NCBI RefSeq assembly: GCF_014653575.1
Contig: NZ_BNAQ01000005.1
Location: 186,001-250,000 of the forward strand
Direction: 5' to 3'
Source: Sphingomonas glacialis
GTDB lineage: Bacteria > Pseudomonadota > Alphaproteobacteria > Sphingomonadales > Sphingomonadaceae
DNA length: 64,000 nucleotides
Part shown: positions 1 through 6,253 of the stretch, one piece after another
Position numbering within the stretch: position 1 is the stretch's first letter
How the letters are laid out: each line of letters opens with the position of its first letter
Translations under genes and position numbers: made by a program
The notes under the pieces: model-generated
The model's database searches: none
The model's input: only the letters and a program-made list of their open reading frames with translations
Told to the model about the DNA's origin: nothing

Positions 1-149
1 CGATCACGCTCACCATCGATGCCGCCGATGCGTATCCGCTGACGATCGTGCTTCCACACGGCGAGGAGCGGGGCGTGGCTATTCCCGGTGCGCGCATCGA
101 GGAGCGGCACGACGTCACTGGCCGGCGCGCGCTCCGCATCACCGGCTGA
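1..149 (+). CDS. C-terminal end of an unidentified protein (partial)
   Basis: The reading frame starting at base 3 is open from the window edge and ends in TGA at 147-149, giving 48 residues that begin ITLTIDAADAYPLTI and end RRALRITG. The alternating hydrophobic pattern looks like the edge of a beta-sandwich domain, but no motif identifies the family. A strong hairpin follows 30 bases downstream. The gene cannot be named from this fragment. Confidence 0.55.
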   Translation, partial: ITLTIDAADAYPLTIVLPHGEERGVAIPGARIEERHDVTGRRALRITG

Positions 150-178
150 TTCCGCTCGCGTCGCTGCGCCAACGAAAA

Positions 179-204
179 CGGGCGCTCTCTTGCGAGAGCG
201 CCCG
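179..204. terminator. Hairpin terminator between convergent genes
   Basis: An 11-bp perfect stem (179-189 with 194-204) has a TTGC loop. On the minus strand it is followed by CGTTTTCGTT, so it should end the outer-membrane protein transcript. It lies between two convergent genes and may also act on the plus-strand gene, although there is no T-run on that side. Confidence 0.75.
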
Positions 205-256
205 TCGACGTGATCCGATCCGGGCGACGGCGTGATCGCCGCTGCCCGATTCGACC

Positions 257-928
257 TTATTTGAAGCGGAGGCCGACGCCGCCCATGATGCGCTGACGCG
301 ACGTGTGGTCCGAATACTGCGAATAGACGTACTGCGCCGAAACGTAGAGGCCCGAGAGCGGACCCGAGAAGCGGCTGCCCATGCCGTATTCGACGCCACC
401 ACCGAGCTGATAGCCGTCGGTCGAGTAACGATCGTAGAAGCTGCGACCGGCGACGGGCGAGGTGAAGCGCTTGCGCTGCTGGTTGTTCACATAGCCGCCC
501 TTACCAAAGATGAGGAACTGCGGGGTCGCCTGGATGCCAGCGCGGACGCCAACGCCCAGTTCCTCGAACGACTTGGTGCACAGCGCGCCGCCGGCGGCAC
601 CGGTGCAGTTCTCGCTCCAGTTGTTCGAACGCCAATAGGTCGCTTCCGGACCGACGACGAAACGCTCGCCGAGCTGGCCGTCAAAGCCGACCGACGCGCC
701 GTAGCCGAACTTGTCGCGGTGCACGCCCTGCGACTGGAAGCGATCGCCACCGAAATTGCCTTCGACGCGGAAGCCGCGGAAGCTGCCCGAGGTGCTCTTG
801 GCTGCGGCCTCGGCGGGGGTTGCTGCCGTGGTGTCCTGCGTTGCCATCGGTGCGGCGGCGTCCTGCGCGAGCGCGGGAACGGCCGAAAGGAGCGTCGCTG
901 CGAGCGACGCGGTGAGAAGTTTGTACAT
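257..928 (-). CDS. Outer-membrane beta-barrel protein (OmpA-like/porin family)
   Basis: The 223-residue protein has a clear signal peptide (MYKLLTASLAATLLSAVPALAQ), so the mature chain starts near residue 23. After an Ala/Thr-rich linker (residues 23-48) come amphipathic strands with aromatic girdles, such as FRGFRVEGNFGGDRF and YVSAQYVYSQYSDH. It ends GVGLRFK, a terminal-Phe-type outer-membrane signature. Size and strand pattern fit the small eight-stranded outer-membrane protein beta-barrel family. Cys residues in CTGAAGGALC suggest a loop disulfide. Transcription probably starts from an EcfG-like promoter at 964-988 and stops at the 179-204 hairpin, so the gene is probably monocistronic. 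Its specific role is unknown; a structural or stress-linked surface protein is inferred. Confidence 0.85.
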   Translation of the reverse strand: MYKLLTASLAATLLSAVPALAQDAAAPMATQDTTAATPAEAAAKSTSGSFRGFRVEGNFGGDRFQSQGVHRDKFGYGASVGFDGQLGERFVVGPEATYWRSNNWSENCTGAAGGALCTKSFEELGVGVRAGIQATPQFLIFGKGGYVNNQQRKRFTSPVAGRSFYDRYSTDGYQLGGGVEYGMGSRFSGPLSGLYVSAQYVYSQYSDHTSRQRIMGGVGLRFK

Positions 929-1501
929 GGCTGAGCCTCTGAAATGCTGACAAGTGGCGGTTCAACCCGGCGGGAACGTCAGAGTTCCTCGGTCGAAACG
1001 CGATGGTTTGGGTGTGTGACTTTATGGCAACGGTCTCGTTGATCGACCGTATCCGTGACGTCGGCGCTCTTCTCCGGAAGCGCTGCGGCGTGGCCATATG
1101 CGCAAAGACGCGCAAAATCGAGTCGACATTTGATCGTGTCGTGTCAGCCGAATGCGCGAAGGCGAATGAAAAATTCCCGACCGACAGCGAACGCGCTTTG
1201 CTCCGGCGCCTGATCGGGAGGGCCGCCGGGGGGCGGGTTGGGGTGTCGAAGATGTTTTCTATTCACCAAGACATCAGGCCATTTCTGGAAGGTCGTGCAC
1301 TTCTCCCATGCTCTGGCTCGGTCGCCGGTGTTGATATGGTAAAAATACAATGTGCGTCGACGTCGTCAGTTCCAGGGCGGTAGGATCTTAACAAACAAAG
1401 CATTTATCTCTCATGAGGGAATCAGATTGGTAATCTTACGATATTTCAAAGTATCGGTTTTCGGCATTAACCATTCTCTTGCTTAGGCAAGGGATCAGGC
1501 G
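929..1501. other. Intergenic region, no supported gene
   Basis: About 570 bases lie between divergent genes. The left end holds the EcfG-like promoter of the outer-membrane protein. From about 1383 to 1500 the DNA becomes distinctly AT-richer, as expected for the promoter region of the downstream MraZ-like gene. An open frame at 1003-1383 has no recognisable domain, no Shine-Dalgarno sequence and unlike codon use, so it is not called. Confidence 0.6.
964..988 (-). promoter_or_regulatory. EcfG-like general stress promoter
   Basis: On the minus strand GGAAC (988-984) is followed after 16 bases by GGTT (967-964), 35 bases upstream of the ATG of the outer-membrane barrel gene. The alphaproteobacterial EcfG consensus is GGAAC, 16-17 bases, then CGTT, so there is one mismatch in the -10 box. 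The implied leader is about 30 bases. Confidence 0.5.
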
Positions 1502-2107
1502 ATGCAAGAAATGTACATTGGCAGCGCGCTGTGCGAAGTTACGCCTGGCGGCGAATTGATGTTGCCGCGCCGCTTCTTCGAAACTTCGCGATCCCGCTGC
1601 ATCGACGAATTCCTGTTCATTGGCCTGCACGAGGAATCGCCCTGCCTCATCGCGTTCGATCGAGTCTACGTCCTGCAACGCCAGTTCGAAATTGCCGAGC
1701 GGTTCGCCAAATCTCCGCGCGCATTTCACGATCACCATCAGCTGCGCCGGACCTATGGTTTTGTCGATACGGCGCCCCTCGCGCCCGACGGGATGTTGCA
1801 GCTTCCCGCGACGATGCGCGAGCGCGGCGGGATCGGGACTGCGGCTCTGCTGGTAGCGAGCGGCGCGTGCTTCGAGCTTTGGGATCTCGAAAGCGTGCTC
1901 GCGCATGGGCCGTCGGACCTCGTCACGCTCGCAGCGTTGTTACAAACCCATCAGGTCACCAAGGAGGTCACTCATGGCGATATTGTGTCTGCTGCTCGGC
2001 CATGTGCCGGCGCTCAATCTGCAACGCAATCAAAGCTTCGCGTTCAGCCACTGCCTCCGCTGTCGCCGCGACATGATCCGGTCGGACGGCCGCGGCGCAG
2101 CGGGTGA
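1502..2107 (+). CDS. Divergent MraZ-like (SpoVT/AbrB-fold) protein, unlinked to a dcw cluster
   Basis: The 201-residue frame aligns by eye with MraZ in both halves. Residues 14-25 (PGGELMLPRRFF) match the first MraZ hairpin and 95-110 (PDGMLQLPATMRERGG) the second, each followed by the hydrophobic strands typical of MraZ (CLIAFDR; ALLVASGACFELWD). MraZ is the DNA-binding repressor of the division and cell-wall cluster, but no mraW, ftsL or mur gene is near. The conserved DxxGR motif that contacts DNA is changed in both halves, to GGEL and DGML, so both arginines are missing. The last ~45 residues are low in structure, rich in Pro/Arg, and overlap the start of the next gene by 134 bases; they may be an accidental extension or the mark of a frameshift. 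Fold fairly sure, DNA binding doubtful. Confidence 0.65.
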   Translation: MQEMYIGSALCEVTPGGELMLPRRFFETSRSRCIDEFLFIGLHEESPCLIAFDRVYVLQRQFEIAERFAKSPRAFHDHHQLRRTYGFVDTAPLAPDGMLQLPATMRERGGIGTAALLVASGACFELWDLESVLAHGPSDLVTLAALLQTHQVTKEVTHGDIVSAARPCAGAQSATQSKLRVQPLPPLSPRHDPVGRPRRSG

Positions 2108-2303
2108 CCTCGCCTCGCGCTGGCGGCGCGTGCCATCAGGAATGCGCGTGCGGTGGGCGCGGAGCGTTTCGGGTACGGGCCAACCGGGGTCGGGCGCGCC
2201 GGATCTGCTGCGTATCGGTGCGATCGCGCTCTATTGGAAAGCGCAAGACTCGCTCCGCCCGCGCCCGAAACGCGCGCGGATCCTGCGGCTTACCGCGCAA
2301 TGA
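1974..2303 (+). CDS. Small CxxC-containing protein
   Basis: A textbook Shine-Dalgarno sequence (AAGGAGGT at 1961-1968) sits 5 bases before ATG 1974, which makes this 109-residue frame credible although it overlaps the MraZ-like gene in another frame. The N-terminus reads CLLLGHVPAL and then HCLRCRRDMIR, the C..GH...C..C layout of small zinc-ribbon-like proteins common in Alphaproteobacteria. A C-terminal basic tail (RPRPKRARILRL) follows. Metal binding is inferred from one CxxC plus the upstream Cys/His. Translational coupling to the MraZ-like gene is likely. Function unknown. Confidence 0.6.
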   Translation: MAILCLLLGHVPALNLQRNQSFAFSHCLRCRRDMIRSDGRGAAGDLASRWRRVPSGMRVRWARSVSGTGQPGSGAPDLLRIGAIALYWKAQDSLRPRPKRARILRLTAQ

Positions 2304-2424
2304 GCGTCAGGCGCCTTTTGCGCGATCGGGATAGTTTCCGGGTTTCACGGGGGTGACGGTGGGTCGATTGTCGACGTCCACTGCTCGCGCCCGGCGCCCG
2401 GCCCGTTTTGCTCGAGACGATCGC

Positions 2425-2449
2425 GGAACCCGCGTCGCTACGGCCGGTT
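2425..2449 (+). promoter_or_regulatory. EcfG-like general stress promoter
   Basis: GGAAC at 2425-2429, 16 bases, then GGTT at 2446-2449. It lies 30 bases upstream of the start of a pyridoxamine-oxidase-like general stress protein, a gene type typically under EcfG control. One mismatch in the -10 box. Confidence 0.55.
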
Positions 2450-2478
2450 ATCCTTTCAAACCAGCAGGAGAGCCGCCA

Positions 2479-2910
2479 GTGACGATGACCCTCAAGGATC
2501 TTGCCGCAGCGATGCGCAAGATCGACTTCACGATGCTGACGACGGTTGCGCCCGATGGTGGTCTCGCCGCGCGACCGATGAGCAACAATGCCGATGTCGA
2601 CTATGACGGCGACAGCTACTTCTTCGCGCTCGACGACACGCAGACCGTTGCCGAAATCGCGGTCAACCCCAAGGTCGGGCTGACGCTGCACGGCAATTCG
2701 GGGCTGCTCGGCAAGCCGCCGCTGTTCATCGCTGCGGCGGGCGAGGCCGAGCTGATCCGCGACAAGGCGGTGTTCGCGAAGCATTGGAATCCCGATCTCG
2801 AACGCTGGTTCGAACAGGGTGTCGACACGCCCGGCCTCGTGCTGATCAAGGTCCACGCCCAACGGGTGCATTACTGGAACGGCGAGGATCAGGGCGAAGT
2901 CCGGCCCTAG
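2479..2910 (+). CDS. Pyridoxamine 5'-phosphate oxidase-like FMN-binding general stress protein
   Basis: The 143-residue protein has the split-barrel flavin-binding pattern: DLAAAMRKIDFTMLTT near the start, RPMSNNADV for phosphate contacts, and the late motif ERWFEQGVDTPGLVLIKV seen in the general stress family 26-like branch of the PNPOx superfamily. These small proteins bind FMN or F420-like cofactors and are not vitamin B6 enzymes proper. The GTG at 2479 is chosen because AGGAGAG at 2466-2472 is ideally spaced; ATG 2485 is the alternative. The EcfG-like promoter immediately upstream supports a stress role. Confidence 0.85.
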   Translation: MTMTLKDLAAAMRKIDFTMLTTVAPDGGLAARPMSNNADVDYDGDSYFFALDDTQTVAEIAVNPKVGLTLHGNSGLLGKPPLFIAAAGEAELIRDKAVFAKHWNPDLERWFEQGVDTPGLVLIKVHAQRVHYWNGEDQGEVRP

Positions 2911-2919
2911 CCGCTTCGG

Positions 2920-3807
2920 CTAGCGTCGCGGACGCGCCTCGGCGGCGAGCTGGTCGTGCGCGACGCGTTGCAGCGCGGTCGCCTGCGCGGGGGACAGGCC
3001 AAGCTCGTCGGCGGCGCTTTCATCCTTGCCGAGCGTCAGCGGGTCGACCCCGGTGATCCGGCCGAACACGACCAGCGCTTCGAGATAATAGCCATAGACG
3101 CTCGCATGATACTGGTCGTAGCTCCACAGATCGAGCTTGCCGAACGCCACGCCGTCATAGGGGTTGGCGTCGGCCACGCCGGTCTGAATCGCGCGGTTCC
3201 ACGCCTCGCCGACCGGTAACACGCCCGCCACGCCGCGGGTCGCCGCCCGCACGCGATTGGCGGCGGCGCGCAGATCGAGCGCCATCGCGGTGACGGGGCG
3301 GCCGTACCAGTGACCCTTGGGGCGATAGGTCTCGTCGGCTCGGCTCCACGTCGCCATCAATTCGATCTGCACCACCGGATTGTAGCCGTGGAACAGCGCC
3401 ACCAGACGCGGCACGCTGCGCAGATAGCTGCTTGCATCACCCGGCCGTTCGCGGTCGAGCGTGCTGAATTCCTGCAGCACGACGACATCCCAGGCGCGCT
3501 CGAACAAGGCGCGGCGTTCATCGAAATGGAACGCCAGCGACTGGCCGCCCTGCGTCTCGAGGCTGACCGCGTAATTGAGCCCGGCCTCCTCGGTGAATTC
3601 CTTGAACAAGGCCGGCACGCCGCCATAACCGTCGCGGTTGAGATCGACGACGCTGCCGGCATGCCAGTTGCGCACCGGCGAATGGGCCCCTTGCGTGAAG
3701 CTGTTGCCGATGAACAGGATCGTGCGCTGCCGCGGCTGCGCTGCCGCTGGGGCAACCGCGCAGAGCGCCAGCAGCATGGCCAGCGCCTTCAAGCCGTTCA
3801 TCGTCAT
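2920..3807 (-). CDS. Secreted SGNH-hydrolase-like protein (DUF4886 type)
   Basis: This is a 295-residue protein with a signal peptide ending AAAQP. Block I reads ILFIGNSFTQGAH, which places the nucleophile Ser in the GNSFT context of DUF4886/SGNH proteins. VVVLQEFSTL supplies a second conserved strand and DQYHASVYGYYLEALV carries the late D..H catalytic pair. Members are predicted esterases or glycan deacetylases; the substrate here is unknown. The start at 3807 is preferred over an upstream in-frame codon because it begins the signal peptide and has AAGGGG upstream. The gene faces the PNPOx gene convergently, with 9 bases between them. Confidence 0.75.
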   Translation of the reverse strand: MTMNGLKALAMLLALCAVAPAAAQPRQRTILFIGNSFTQGAHSPVRNWHAGSVVDLNRDGYGGVPALFKEFTEEAGLNYAVSLETQGGQSLAFHFDERRALFERAWDVVVLQEFSTLDRERPGDASSYLRSVPRLVALFHGYNPVVQIELMATWSRADETYRPKGHWYGRPVTAMALDLRAAANRVRAATRGVAGVLPVGEAWNRAIQTGVADANPYDGVAFGKLDLWSYDQYHASVYGYYLEALVVFGRITGVDPLTLGKDESAADELGLSPAQATALQRVAHDQLAAEARPRR

Positions 3808-3929
3808 GTCACCCCTTACCGTCGCCGATCGCGGTGTGGCCCTATCGGCAATGTCGCGCGCGACTGCAAACGCCGTTTCGCAGGGGGATGTTCGCGGCGA
3901 TGGCCGAAGCGACCTGGGGATACGCGGGA

Positions 3930-4193
3930 TCAGCGCAATTGGCTGTCCTTGCTGCCCCGCCGGTTGATCCCGCCGCTGCGGATCTTTGCATCGCGTTCGG
4001 CCTGGCACGCGATGCAGGTGCGTGCACCGGGCAGCGCCTCGCGGCGCGCTTCGGGAATATCATCGCCGCATTGCTCGCAATAGCGCGCCGCTTCGCCCGC
4101 CAGAAGCTGCGCGCGCGCCGCCAAAACGGCGTCCGCCACCGTATCGTCGATCTGATCCTGTACCGCGCCGTCCTGCGCCCAACCGTTCGCCAT
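3930..4193 (-). CDS. DksA/TraR-family C4 zinc finger protein (YbiI type)
   Basis: The 87-residue protein matches E. coli YbiI across its length. It starts MANGWAQDGAVQDQIDDT, carries the zinc finger CEQCGDDIPEARREALPG followed by CIACQ, and ends INRRGSKDSQLR like YbiI. The four cysteines are intact. The DksA coiled-coil tip acidic residues are absent, so a DksA-like effect on RNA polymerase cannot be assumed. The start at 4193 is set by this homology; the frame is open further upstream but that part is unlike the family. Confidence 0.85.
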   Translation of the reverse strand: MANGWAQDGAVQDQIDDTVADAVLAARAQLLAGEAARYCEQCGDDIPEARREALPGARTCIACQAERDAKIRSGGINRRGSKDSQLR

Positions 4194-4265
4194 GTCCGTA
4201 TCCCGTTGTCGATACGGAGAAATAGGAACGACGCGCAGCTTTTCCAGCGCAGTGCGGCGGTGGAT

Positions 4266-4290
4266 GGACCTTCTATGCCAAACGCTCGTT
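4266..4290 (+). promoter_or_regulatory. EcfG-like general stress promoter
   Basis: GGACC at 4266-4270, 16 bases, then CGTT at 4287-4290. The -10 box is exact and the -35 box has one mismatch to GGAAC. It lies about 50 bases upstream of the csbD-like gene, a typical general stress target. Confidence 0.5.
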
Positions 4291-4338
4291 ATCGCCGCAC
4301 GCGCGCCAAGACCGGCAGAGCGCATGGAAAGGTCAGTT

Positions 4339-4620
4339 ATGAACAGCACGTCGTTCAAGGGTGAAGCTCAGGATCTCGGTGGCACCATCAAGGAAGCCGC
4401 AGGCAAGCTGACGGGCGACACCTCGTTGCAGGGTTCGGGCGTCGCCGATCAGGTCGTCGGCAATGCCAAGCAGGTCGCCGGCGCGGCGATGGACGCCGTC
4501 TCGAACCCCGGCCCGCTGGTCGACAAGGTCCGCACCTTCGCGCGTGACCGGCCGTATGCTACGGCAGCTCTGGTCGGCGTGCTCGGCCTCGCCGTGATGA
4601 ACACGCTGCGCGGCAAGTAA
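4339..4620 (+). CDS. CsbD-family stress protein with C-terminal membrane anchor
   Basis: The 93-residue protein contains the CsbD pattern (FKGEAQDLGGTIKEAAGKLTG, then QVVGNAKQVAGAA). It continues into a C-terminal hydrophobic segment (TAALVGVLGLAVMNTL) with a preceding basic stretch, as in CsbD/YjbJ proteins with an added DUF883-like anchor. Such proteins accumulate under general, osmotic and desiccation stress; the molecular role is unknown. ATG 4339 is preceded by GGAAAGG at 4325-4332. The candidate EcfG promoter upstream fits. Confidence 0.85.
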   Translation: MNSTSFKGEAQDLGGTIKEAAGKLTGDTSLQGSGVADQVVGNAKQVAGAAMDAVSNPGPLVDKVRTFARDRPYATAALVGVLGLAVMNTLRGK

Positions 4621-4672
4621 TGCCAGGTCGCCATCGTGCCGTTCGGGCACGGTGGCGACACGCTGCGTGGGG

Positions 4673-4960
4673 ATGAAGACAATCGAACGACAGATCTTGA
4701 GTGAAATCGATCGCCTCGTGCCCTCGGGCCTTATCGAGCAATGGGCGATGCATTTGCGCCGCCAACGCTCGCGCGCAAGCGACGCGCTCTGGCTGATCGA
4801 AAATGGCTTCTCGGTTCATGACGGCCGCAACGGCATTCCCACCGAAGACGTGACCGAACGCCATCGGCACGAGCTCGAGACTACCGTCGCCGAAGTCGGC
4901 CGGCTGCTCGCCCAATACGACGCCATCAATTTGCGCGGCTGTCCTGATCCGACCGAATAG
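4673..4960 (+). CDS. Hypothetical protein, 95 aa
   Basis: A soluble, helical, charged protein (MKTIERQILSEIDRLVPS, later EDVTERHRHELETTVAEVGRLL). It follows csbD by 52 bases on the same strand, so it may be co-transcribed from the stress promoter. GTGGGG precedes the ATG. No domain recognised. An earlier in-frame ATG at 4652 is possible but lacks a ribosome-binding site. Confidence 0.5.
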   Translation: MKTIERQILSEIDRLVPSGLIEQWAMHLRRQRSRASDALWLIENGFSVHDGRNGIPTEDVTERHRHELETTVAEVGRLLAQYDAINLRGCPDPTE

Positions 4961-5020
4961 TCGATGGTTGCGGTTTGGGTGGCACATCCACTGCGACGTA
5001 TTTCCAAACCTTTGTTATTG

Positions 5021-5030
5021 TGCAGTGCAG
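5021..5030. promoter_or_regulatory. PhaR-like operator candidate
   Basis: The sequence TTGTGCAGTGCAGCATAAT spans 5018-5036 and contains the near-palindrome TGCAGTGCA(G). TGC/GCA-rich palindromes of this kind are bound by PhaR, the polyhydroxybutyrate-sensing repressor of alphaproteobacteria. It stands about 60 bases before a PHB-depolymerase-like esterase and overlaps a possible -10 (CATAAT). Assignment is inference. Confidence 0.4.
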
Positions 5031-5089
5031 CATAATCCCTATCTTTAAGGACCGGCCAGCACCTGCAGGCGTTACCCAAGAGGCCGATC

Positions 5090-6181
5090 ATGCGGCGCAT
5101 TTCAGACACTATCGCGCGCATGGCGGCGCATCCCTACGCGACCCAGCCCCCCGAAGTGGCGAGCCGCCTCGCGCTGCTCGAGAATTTCGGAAGCAATCCC
5201 GGCGCGCTCGAGGCGCATTGCTATCTCCCCCCCGATTTGCGCCCGAATGCGCCGCTGGTCGTCGTGTTGCACGGCTGCACACAGAATGCCGCTGGCTATG
5301 ACCAGGGCAGTGGCTGGTCGACGCTGGCCGATCGCGCGGGCTTTGCGCTGCTGTATCCCGAACAGCGCCGCGCCAATAACATGAACCTGTGCTTCAACTG
5401 GTTCGAACGCAGCGACATCGCGCGTACGGGGGGCGAAGCCGAATCGATCGCGCAGATGATCGAGACGATGGTCGCGACGCACCGCCTCGATCGCAGCCGG
5501 ATCTTCGTGACGGGTCTTTCGGCGGGTGGCGCGATGACGGCGGTGATGCTCGCCACCTATCCCGATCTGTTCGCGGCGGGCGCGATCATCGGCGGACTGC
5601 CCTATGGCGGCGCGACGAGCATGTTGCAGGCGCTCGACCGGATGCGCGGCCACGGTGCCGACAGTGCAGCCGTTGCGGCAGATGTGGTGCGCGGTGCTGC
5701 GCCTGGCGTTGCGCACAGGTTTCCCGCCGTGTCGATCTGGCACGGCGATGCCGATCGTACCGTCGTCCCCGCCAATGCCGACCAACTCGCCGATCAATGG
5801 CGGACGGTGCACGGCCTGCCCGACGCACCGAGCGAGACAAAGACCGGCGCGACCTGGCAAAAGCGCGTGTGGCGCGATGCATCGGGGCGCGCCGCGGTCG
5901 AGCAGTGGAATGTCGCGGGGATGGGCCACGGCGTCCCGATCGATCCATCGGGCTCCGAGCGGCTGGGGCAGGCCGGTCCCTATATGCTCGATGTCGGGCT
6001 TTCGAGCAGCCGGATGATCGCCGATGCCTGGGGATTGACGAGCGAGGCGCAGGCGACGCGGCCGAACGATCGCACGCCCAAAAGACCCGCCGGACGCGGA
6101 ACGCCGCAGCCCGCGGATTCGGCAAACGCGGTGCAGGCGATCATCGCGCGTGCGCTGCGCGCTGCGGGCCTGCTTCATTAA
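5090..6181 (+). CDS. PHB depolymerase-family esterase (alpha/beta hydrolase)
   Basis: The 363-residue protein has the alpha/beta-hydrolase elements of the esterase_phb / LpqC family. There is an oxyanion strand VVVLHGCTQNA, the nucleophile elbow GLSAGGAM, an Asp in the IWHGDADRTVVP strand, and the His in MGHGVPID. The early CFNWF motif is typical of this family. No signal peptide is visible, and the C-terminal ~60 residues are a disordered, Pro-rich linker plus a short helix, so intracellular PHB or short-chain ester hydrolysis is likely. The start ATG at 5090 is 60 bases downstream of a PhaR-like site. The family also includes feruloyl and acetyl xylan esterases, so the substrate is not certain. 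Confidence 0.8.
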   Translation: MRRISDTIARMAAHPYATQPPEVASRLALLENFGSNPGALEAHCYLPPDLRPNAPLVVVLHGCTQNAAGYDQGSGWSTLADRAGFALLYPEQRRANNMNLCFNWFERSDIARTGGEAESIAQMIETMVATHRLDRSRIFVTGLSAGGAMTAVMLATYPDLFAAGAIIGGLPYGGATSMLQALDRMRGHGADSAAVAADVVRGAAPGVAHRFPAVSIWHGDADRTVVPANADQLADQWRTVHGLPDAPSETKTGATWQKRVWRDASGRAAVEQWNVAGMGHGVPIDPSGSERLGQAGPYMLDVGLSSSRMIADAWGLTSEAQATRPNDRTPKRPAGRGTPQPADSANAVQAIIARALRAAGLLH

Positions 6182-6253
6182 GCGGCGCGGGCTGCGCGCC
6201 GCGTCGGTTGCGCCGGGCCTGACACGGCGCTCGCGGCTTGATACGCTCGCGCC

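Noticed and set aside
1003..1383. Open frame of 126 codons between the outer-membrane protein and the MraZ-like gene
   Set aside because: No Shine-Dalgarno, no recognisable domain, Cys/Ser/Arg-heavy composition and codon use unlike neighbours.
1467..1474. TTAACCAT, a CtrA half-site-like motif upstream of the MraZ-like gene
   Set aside because: Only a half-site; no second TTAA at the required 7-base spacing.
6182..6202. GCGGCGCG...CGCGCCGC hairpin after the esterase gene
   Set aside because: Perfect stem but no T-run on either strand, and such GC hairpins are common here; not called as a terminator.
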